From assembly GCA_949152475.1 (NCBI GenBank), contig OX424558.1, forward strand, positions 41,346,751-41,410,750: a DNA stretch of 64,000 nt, read 5' to 3'. Numbering within the stretch: the first letter of the stretch is position 1; each line of letters begins with the position of its first letter. Shown here in pieces: positions 61,295 through 64,000 of this stretch. The DNA is from Terebella lapidaria (lineage: Eukaryota; Annelida; Polychaeta; Terebellida; Terebellidae). A model generated the notes under the pieces. It was not told the DNA's origin. It made no database searches and saw only the letters and a list, made by a program, of their open reading frames with translations. The position numbers were made by a program, and so were the translations under genes.

Positions 61295-61375
61295 GTCTCG
61301 GGAACACATATCCTTCTCGCAGCAGTTTAGAGACTAACTGGGAACCTCAGTGAATAGAGTCTTCATATTACTGTG
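61295..61375 (-). mobile_element. Penelope-like relic, other fragment
   Basis: ACACATATCCTTCTCGCAGC and the following bases match 46,738-46,800, continuing the relic across the Transib-like insertion. Confidence 0.6.
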
Positions 61376-62120
61376 TTCCCTCGCTTTCTTACTGTTTCCT
61401 TGTGATCGAATGAGGGGTTATCAGAAATATCAGTAATCACCAGCTGGCAGCACTGCTTTATCAGTCTTATGACGTCATTTTACTGCTTTTGCTGGCGTTA
61501 TCAATATAAACGTAATTTCCCGCCAAAACGTACGTCATTATTGATTACAGACGATATCCGTTTATGATTTTGGCGCCAAAAAGGACTGATAGTACAATAC
61601 TTTCCTCTGTTGAATGATGTTTGATAACCCCCTATTGTTCTCATACGATCGGAATATGTTCTTTTGCATTCCGGATCGCATTCCATTTTGCAGGAATTCA
61701 TTTGCCTCCAGAAAACGTGGGGCGTCTTTTGGCTTCAGCAAAGTCAATACCATCGCAATGAAAATATTGCGAAGGAATCATCGGAAGACAGTTTGTCTCA
61801 GCCTCTCTCGTGTATCATTTCTTTGTCTTGGTCTTACTACCAGAGGATCTCTTTCTCTTCCTGGCGAGGTCCGCTTCATCTCCTATTTGGTCCTGCTTGG
61901 GTGGCATATTAGAGGAACACGATCTGGATTGCGAGGAAATGCAATAGAATTACAAAGCGTCAACAATGTATCAAACTATTTTATTCAATATCCTCTCAGG
62001 GTTTCATACAAATCAGAGTTTCAAGTTTATTCTTGTAAACCATAAACATGTAACGGCATCAAATGTGTGTATGCATTCAGGATAACTCTTAGTTGTTTCA
62101 TAAAAATTATGTTATTTCAG
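61376..62120. other. End of the large intron
   Basis: No recognised element or gene. Ends with a good acceptor, TTATTTCAG. Confidence 0.4.
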
Positions 62121-62706
62121 AAGATGCGCAAAAGGAGCCAGGGGCGTTGGTGATGATTCACCCAGTGTGGATGACGTCATCTTCCCACAACCTGCCCCTC
62201 TCCAGCAGCAAGGCATTGACGAGGATGGTGCTGTCTATGCGACTATAGACGAGAACGAAATGGAATCGAGTGGTCAAGGAGCAGAACATGTCAGCCCAGA
62301 TCCGCCAAGACAGAGTGAGACGAGTCCTGGATACCTCTCTTTGGTAGAGGACTCCCCTGGGTCTCCGACAGCTGTGCCCTTCAAGGCATCAGCATCTCAG
62401 CAGTCACCGTATGCCAACGTGGAAGGAACGCATGAGACCAACAAACAATGCTGCATTGTGAAGGGGCTCGTGTATAGTAACATGAATGAAACTCGTGATG
62501 ACGGCCCAGATCCGCCAAGACAAAGCGAAACAGGTTGTGAGAACCTCTCTTTGGGAGACGATTCCTCTGGGCCTCCGTCAGCTGTGGGCTTCGTGGCAAC
62601 AGCATCTCAGCTGACACCGTATGCCAACATGGAAGGAACACGGGATGCCAACACACACTTCTCCAATGTGAAGGGGCTCGTGTATGCCAATGTCAAGAAA
62701 ACATAG
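62121..62706 (+). CDS. Receptor gene 2: cytoplasmic tail exon with ITIM-like and YxN motifs
   Basis: Starts after TTATTTCAG; one base completes the arginine codon of the transmembrane exon, then the frame runs to TAG (62,704-62,706), about 195 residues. There is no kinase, phosphatase or other enzyme fold. Tyrosine motifs: VYATI, GYLSL, SPYANV, LVYSNM, TPYANM, LVYANV. SPYANV and LVYANV fit the ITIM pattern [SIVL]xYxx[IVL]; four have Asn at +2, the Grb2 SH2 preference. The tail is two tandem copies of about 65-70 residues (both start DPPRQSET), the second having lost the GYLSL tyrosine (ENLSL). It most likely recruits SH2 proteins such as Grb2 or SHP-type phosphatases (inference). The encoding exon is certain; its link to 20,494 is inferred. 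Confidence 0.75.
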
Positions 62707-62984
62707 AGACGATCACTTACAATAGTTAGCTAAAATACTAAGACTAAACTACTAAGACTAAATACTAAGATTTCGCTCCGTAATTTTGTCTCAACAAAGG
62801 TCATACTTGACTTGAAATGTATAAATTTGCCTCAGACTGTAGACATATATGTCTGTAGTTATAGCTTAAGAATGTATCATTATTGTAATATATAGGATTT
62901 CAATCAAGATGGAAATCTCAAAAGGTCGTATACAGTATGTCGTTGGTGACTTGTGTTGACATCAAATGACCTCTGCTTGCTCAA

Positions 62985-62990
62985 AATAAA
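62985..62990 (+). terminator. Candidate polyadenylation signal AATAAA
   Basis: First AATAAA after the stop codon, 279 bp downstream. A second one lies at 63,695-63,700. Confidence 0.45.
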
Positions 62991-63419
62991 AAATTGTCTA
63001 CATCAACTTATAGATTGGCCATTGGAAGGTTAGATTAACGTTCGTATTTTCAGAATATTGACTGTTTGCTAACCATGCAAGTTCATGTTTTTACGTCAAC
63101 TTAAATGCAAGTTTGCATCCATTAAAGTTCGCTGTTTTGTTAGAAGCAAAAAATCTGCCAAATGCACGGGCTAACAGTATGTGTCATCGACCTATCTCGA
63201 GCTGTTATATGCTATATAAAATTTTAACATATAGAATGTCATTCGTGACATCTTTAAGTAACAATGAGCTTTATGTCCGACGAACCCATGTGTTCAGATC
63301 AAACCAGATATGTAGAGGGCCTTTGGATTTTATCATGTAGTAGGCCTACTATTGATAGTTTGCACATAAAAGCGGATTACAGAATAAATTTATCGACTAC
63401 TTATCATCAAAAAAGTTGT

Positions 63420-63439
63420 CCTATATATGTATATGTATG

Positions 63440-63512
<73 letters not shown>
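63420..63512. repeat. (TA)n microsatellite
   Basis: Long uninterrupted TA run preceded by TATATGTATATG-type variants. Confidence 0.95.
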
Positions 63513-63514
<2 letters not shown>

Positions 63515-63772
63515 CATCTATATACTGTTGTTCTTGTACACGCATAGTCTGATTTGTTTTGATTTTGCCTAATTCCATTGTCTATACAAGTGCATAACGT
63601 TGTGATTCTTTTGATCATTAGAATAATTCAGATGCATTACAAATGGCACTGCGTAATTCTGCTGTGATTTTTTATATACCAAGTTTGCCTATTGAATAAA
63701 TATTCCTGAATTCTGACACTATTGCGTTACACATCACAAGTTTCAGGAGGACAGTTTCTACTTACAGTTTTT

Positions 63773-64000
63773 AGGTTACCGGACATACGGTCCGATAACC
63801 TATTGCCATGGCGTTGCGTCCGGCGTCCGTCCGTCCGTCGTCCGTCGTCTGTTAACATTTTTATCTTTGTTGTTTACAGGCGAATTTTTCTGAAATTTTG
63901 CACAAAAATGCTTAAAAATAATTCAAAAAGGAGGTGTTTTTTTATTTTCGCATTTTTTTCAAAATGGCGGCCGTTTTCGTCGAAAAATGGCTAATTTTGG
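63773..64000 (+). mobile_element. Hairpin-ended repeat, copy 4 (runs off the window)
   Basis: Starts AGGTTACCGGACATACGGTC, hairpin, then GCGTCCGGCGTCCGTCCGTC and sequence matching the right part of copy 1 in reverse complement (21,650-21,843). Confidence 0.65.

Larger units (their letters stand above)
11240..62706 (+). other. Gene model: multi-FN3 receptor with short signalling tail and a 41.6-kb intron
   Basis: Exons listed separately below join in consistent phase: eleven FN3 domains, a membrane-proximal domain, a transmembrane exon (20,407-20,494) and a tail exon (62,121-62,706). The transmembrane exon ends in phase 2 (AG); the tail exon supplies one base and then an open frame to its stop. 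No competing downstream exon with this phase was seen between them. The first exons, including the signal peptide and start codon, were not found. The ectodomain resembles R3 receptor tyrosine phosphatases (PTPRB/PTPRJ style), but the tail has no phosphatase domain. The alternative is two genes, one lacking its tail and one lacking its head; transcripts would decide. Confidence 0.6.

Noticed and set aside
34200..61300. A giant inverted duplication with arms at 34.2-37.7 and 57.8-61.3 kb
   Set aside because: The match stops exactly at CACAGTG on both sides, each copy has its own 5-bp target duplication and the flanks are unrelated, so these are two transposon insertions.

Overview
The window reads as nuclear DNA of a marine invertebrate bilaterian, probably a lophotrochozoan or an invertebrate deuterostome; I cannot name the species. 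The reasons are split genes with GT-AG introns, many transposon families (non-LTR and Penelope-like retroelements, hAT, Tc1/mariner, PIF/Harbinger-like and Transib-like DNA elements), a roughly 148-bp satellite, and little coding sequence outside one receptor locus.

Genes. (1) Positions about 80-918 (+) are the 3' end of a single-pass membrane receptor: a membrane-proximal ectodomain piece, a transmembrane helix and a short cytoplasmic tail with tyrosine motifs. (2) From about 11,240 a second (+) receptor begins within the window. It has eleven fibronectin type III (FN3) domains, nearly all on phase-1 symmetrical exons, then a membrane-proximal domain resembling type R3 receptor tyrosine phosphatases, then a transmembrane exon ending at 20,494. 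The next phase-compatible coding exon is at 62,121-62,706, after a 41.6-kb intron. It encodes a tail with repeated Tyr-x-Asn and ITIM-like motifs and no phosphatase domain. I infer that these exons belong to one gene.

Layout. 1.3-6.7 kb: a tandemly duplicated 1.4-kb repeat, one copy split by a 5'-truncated CR1/L2/Jockey-group LINE. 8.07-9.60 kb: a Harbinger-like element. 10.2-12.9 kb: two inverted copies of a hAT MITE around the first FN3 exon, one copy splitting a tRNA-derived SINE. 20.5-30 kb: small MITEs, hairpin-ended repeats, diverged tandem repeats and a second LINE relic. 30.9-32.05, 44.08-44.93 and 51.68-57.2 kb: satellite arrays. 32.4-43.0 kb: a Tx1/L1-like LINE relic interrupted by an 8.9-kb TIR element, which itself carries a 3.5-kb Transib-like element and a 1-kb TIR element. 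44.93-51.68 kb: an insertion splitting a satellite array. 57.8-61.3 kb: a second, nearly identical Transib-like copy in opposite orientation.

Main find: the two 3.5-kb elements end in CACAGTG, identical to the consensus heptamer of V(D)J recombination signal sequences, and each is flanked by its own perfect 5-bp target duplication (GTTAT; GTCTC). CAC termini plus 5-bp duplications are the hallmark of the Transib/RAG transposase group. No transposase is encoded in either copy, so they are non-autonomous; their near identity implies recent mobility.
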